From the NCBI GenBank assembly GCA_945921365.1, contig CAMEKL010000028.1:1-6292 (forward strand): a DNA stretch of 6,292 bases, given 5' to 3'. Of the stretch, positions 5,056-6,292 are shown one piece after another. Both the position numbers and the translations under genes were made by a program. The notes beneath the pieces are model-generated. The model saw only the letters and a list, made by a program, of their open reading frames with translations, was not told the DNA's origin and did not search any database. This DNA comes from an uncultured Bacillota bacterium. GTDB taxonomy: Bacteria > Bacillota > Clostridia > Christensenellales > UBA1242. Each line of letters begins with the position of its first letter. Within the stretch, counting starts at the first letter, position 1.

Positions 5056-5844
5056 TTATTTTTCAGTTAAAGCTTCGCTTAGTTCTTTCAATGAATTTAT
5101 TATATCCATATAAACATATTTTATTTTCGCACTTAGTGGATAATTTTCTTCGCCCTCAAATTCTATAAGATTGCTTAGATTGCTCTCAACTTTTTCTGCA
5201 TAACTTTTAATTGTTGCAAAATATACCCCATCACTTGATGAAGCCCCAGAAGAAAGCTCTTCCATTTTGTTTTTAAAATTTGTTTTAACAGAGTCAATTT
5301 CAATTCTAGATTTTGTTTCAGAAAAAACAAAAGTGTCAAGAGAAACGGAAATGTCATAGAGTTTTTGATAGACAATTTTAAATTCATCTAAAAATTGAGA
5401 GAAACTATTTTTTAAATTCACACTTGAACAGTTTGAAAAATTTGCTTTTTCAAAAGAGATTTCAATAACTTCAGGAGTATAGGAGAGTGTTGACAAGTTT
5501 GTTGCAACAGAATCCGCATCATTTTTGTTTTGATATATTGAAGCGAGAACATAATATTTTCCATCTTTAAAAAAAACAAACCCTCCAGCGTTTTTTGCAT
5601 GAACATCATTTGCACTTTCTTCCGCTTGCGTTTTTGATATAAAATTTGATATCGATACTGCATAAAATTTGTAAGAAGAAATATTTGTTGAGGAAATGGC
5701 ATTAAAAGACAAACTTCCTGTTGTTATAACAGAAGCAAAAAATTGGGAAACAACAACGCAAAGACAAACACAAACAACAACCAAAACAAAGAAAAGAAAT
5801 CTTCCACCCTTTTTTCTTTTTTTTGTGTTTAATTCAATTTCCAT
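5056..5844 (-). CDS. Membrane-anchored SPOR-domain-like protein
   Basis: The 262-residue protein has a basic cytoplasmic N-terminus (KKRKKGGR), one strong transmembrane segment (about 15-38) and an extracytoplasmic part. Residues about 58-130 fit a SPOR-type fold: YKFYAVSISNFISKTQAEES, then GGFVFFKDGKYYVLASIYQNKNDADSVATNL, a beta-alpha-beta pattern with the VLAS strand. SPOR domains bind glycan strands stripped of stem peptides, at septa or around the engulfed forespore. The C-terminal half (about 135-262) is mostly helical with no family I recognise. An in-frame TTG (5847-5845) precedes the ATG. I chose the ATG at 5844-5842 because AAGGAGG at 5855-5849 leaves four bases to it and only one to the TTG. 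The sigma-E-like promoter upstream suggests mother-cell expression, so a sporulation role is plausible but not shown. It is divergent from groES. Confidence 0.75.
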   Translation of the reverse strand: MEIELNTKKRKKGGRFLFFVLVVVCVCLCVVVSQFFASVITTGSLSFNAISSTNISSYKFYAVSISNFISKTQAEESANDVHAKNAGGFVFFKDGKYYVLASIYQNKNDADSVATNLSTLSYTPEVIEISFEKANFSNCSSVNLKNSFSQFLDEFKIVYQKLYDISVSLDTFVFSETKSRIEIDSVKTNFKNKMEELSSGASSSDGVYFATIKSYAEKVESNLSNLIEFEGEENYPLSAKIKYVYMDIINSLKELSEALTEK

Positions 5845-5866
5845 CAAACCTCCTTGGCAGTTAAAA

Positions 5867-5896
5867 TTGACAAACTAGAAAAGTGTGTTTTATTCT
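5867..5896 (+). promoter_or_regulatory. Candidate sigma-A promoter of groES-groEL
   Basis: A perfect TTGACA (5867-5872) is followed after 18 bases by TATTCT (5891-5896), a 4/6 match to TATAAT. The predicted start near 5903 leaves about a 60-base leader. A weaker alternative is TTGTCT (5916-5921) with TATATT (5941-5946) at 19 bases. No CIRCE inverted repeat (TTAGCACTC-N9-GAGTGCTAA) is present between the SPOR gene and groES. Confidence 0.4.
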
Positions 5897-5902
5897 TTTT
5901 TT

Positions 5903-5931
5903 AGTTTATGTGCGATTGTCTAATTATATGA
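5903..5931 (-). promoter_or_regulatory. Sigma-E-like promoter of the SPOR-domain gene
   Basis: On the minus strand, TCATATA (5931-5925), 14 bases and CATAAACT (5910-5903) match the sigma-E -10 consensus CATACAnT well. They share the -35 sequence and exact spacing with the sipL site. The predicted start near 5897 gives about a 52-base leader. Confidence 0.55.
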
Positions 5932-5965
5932 AGCGAGGCATATATTAAAATGTTTGGAGGAAAAA

Positions 5966-6250
5966 ATGAAATTAAAACCGATATTTGATAGAGTTGTTTT
6001 AAAAGAAGAAAAAAAAGAAAATGTTCATTTAAACTTATACATTCCAAAAGAAGAGGAAGAAGGGCTTAAGCAAGCAAAAGTTGTTGCAGTTGGAGATGGA
6101 AAGCTTCAAAATGGGAATGAAGTTAAAATGCGAGTTAAAGTTGGCGACGTTGTTCTCTATTCAAAATTTGGAGGAATGCAATACTTTGAAGATGAAGAAA
6201 CATATTATATTGTTCGTCAAAGCGATATTCTAGGAATTGTGGAGGAATGA
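5966..6250 (+). CDS. groES: Co-chaperonin GroES with divergent mobile loop
   Basis: GroES is the heptameric lid that closes the GroEL folding chamber in the cytosol. The 94-residue product is full length and shows the family landmarks: MKLKPIFDRVVLK at the start, KVVAVGDGKL, the VKVGDVVLYSKFGG segment, and the C-terminal YYIVRQSDILGIVEE. The start is the ATG at 5966, with GGAGG at 5956-5960 five bases upstream. The in-frame TTG at 5954 lies inside that ribosome binding site and is rejected. The GroEL-binding mobile loop is unusual: where most GroES have a SGGIVLP-type stretch, this has NVHLNLYIPKEEEEG, without the Gly-Gly pair and one residue shorter than the E. coli protein by hand alignment. 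groEL follows two bases after the stop, the standard groESL order. Confidence 0.95.
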   Translation: MKLKPIFDRVVLKEEKKENVHLNLYIPKEEEEGLKQAKVVAVGDGKLQNGNEVKMRVKVGDVVLYSKFGGMQYFEDEETYYIVRQSDILGIVEE

Positions 6251-6252
6251 AA

Positions 6253-6292
6253 ATGTCTAAAAAAATTTTAAATGGTGAAGATGCAAGAAAGG
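6253..6292 (+). CDS. groEL: Chaperonin GroEL, first 13 codons only
   Basis: The ATG at 6253 opens a frame reading MSKKILNGEDARK, which fits the GroEL N-terminus (compare the usual M-A-K-x-I-x-x-G-x-x-A-R). The gene runs off the right edge. Its ribosome binding site, GGAGG at 6241-6245, lies inside the last groES codons, seven bases before the start, and the intergenic gap is two bases, so the pair is translationally linked. Confidence 0.93.
   Translation, partial: MSKKILNGEDARK

Noticed and set aside
5175..5702. Two minus-strand frames of 70 and 94 codons inside the SPOR gene
   Set aside because: They are out-of-frame shadows of the same strand, with Lys/Leu/Gln-rich nonsense composition and no ribosome binding sites.
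5901..5923. TTAG/CTAA pair before groES as a CIRCE element
   Set aside because: Only four bases per arm match, and the total length is 23 instead of 27, so it is not a CIRCE operator.
5954..5965. TTG at 5954 as the groES start
   Set aside because: It sits within the GGAGG ribosome binding site. The ATG at 5966 gives the normal GroES N-terminus.
1..6292. CRISPR array, tRNA, rRNA or mobile element
   Set aside because: I saw no regularly spaced repeats, tRNA-like cloverleaf, rRNA sequence, transposase frame or terminal inverted repeats.

Overview
The window is A+T-rich, with short gaps, Shine-Dalgarno sites of the GGAGG type and a set of endospore genes (sipL-like, yabP, yabQ). This points to a low-GC, spore-forming Firmicute, most likely an uncultured Clostridia-type lineage. 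I cannot name the genus from sequence alone.

Layout, left to right. (1) The 3' four-fifths of a glmM-like phosphoglucosamine mutase gene (+), cut by the left edge. (2) A 230-bp gap with a bidirectional hairpin terminator. (3) A sipL-like spore coat morphogenesis gene (-), with SPOCS/DUF3794-like repeats and a C-terminal LysM. (4) A divergent promoter region, then a secreted or membrane-anchored TasA/CalY-like protein gene (+) that appears to be transcribed as a leaderless mRNA. (5) A terminator, then the operon yabP-yabQ-divIC (+), in the same order as in Bacillus subtilis. (6) A bidirectional terminator shared with a convergent gene for a 70-aa, Ser/Lys/Asn-rich, strongly basic protein (-). 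(7) A membrane-anchored SPOR-domain-like gene (-). (8) Divergent from it, groES and the first codons of groEL (+).

How the parts fit together. Most of the window looks like sporulation or cell-envelope business. SipL links the coat basement layer to the forespore, YabP/YabQ are needed for spore cortex or coat formation, DivIC belongs to the divisome, and the SPOR protein probably binds septal or denuded peptidoglycan. Three promoter candidates share one layout, TCATNTN-N14-NATANANN, which resembles the mother-cell sigma-E consensus. They lie upstream of sipL, the SPOR gene and, more weakly, yabP. The small basic gene has a different upstream match, TGAATT-N17-CAAACTA, close to the forespore sigma-G consensus.

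The observations most worth following up are the small basic protein with its forespore-type promoter match, the leaderless promoter of the TasA-like gene, the unusual GroES mobile loop, and the overlapping groES/SPOR divergent promoters. All promoter calls are by eye in A+T-rich DNA and need transcript data.
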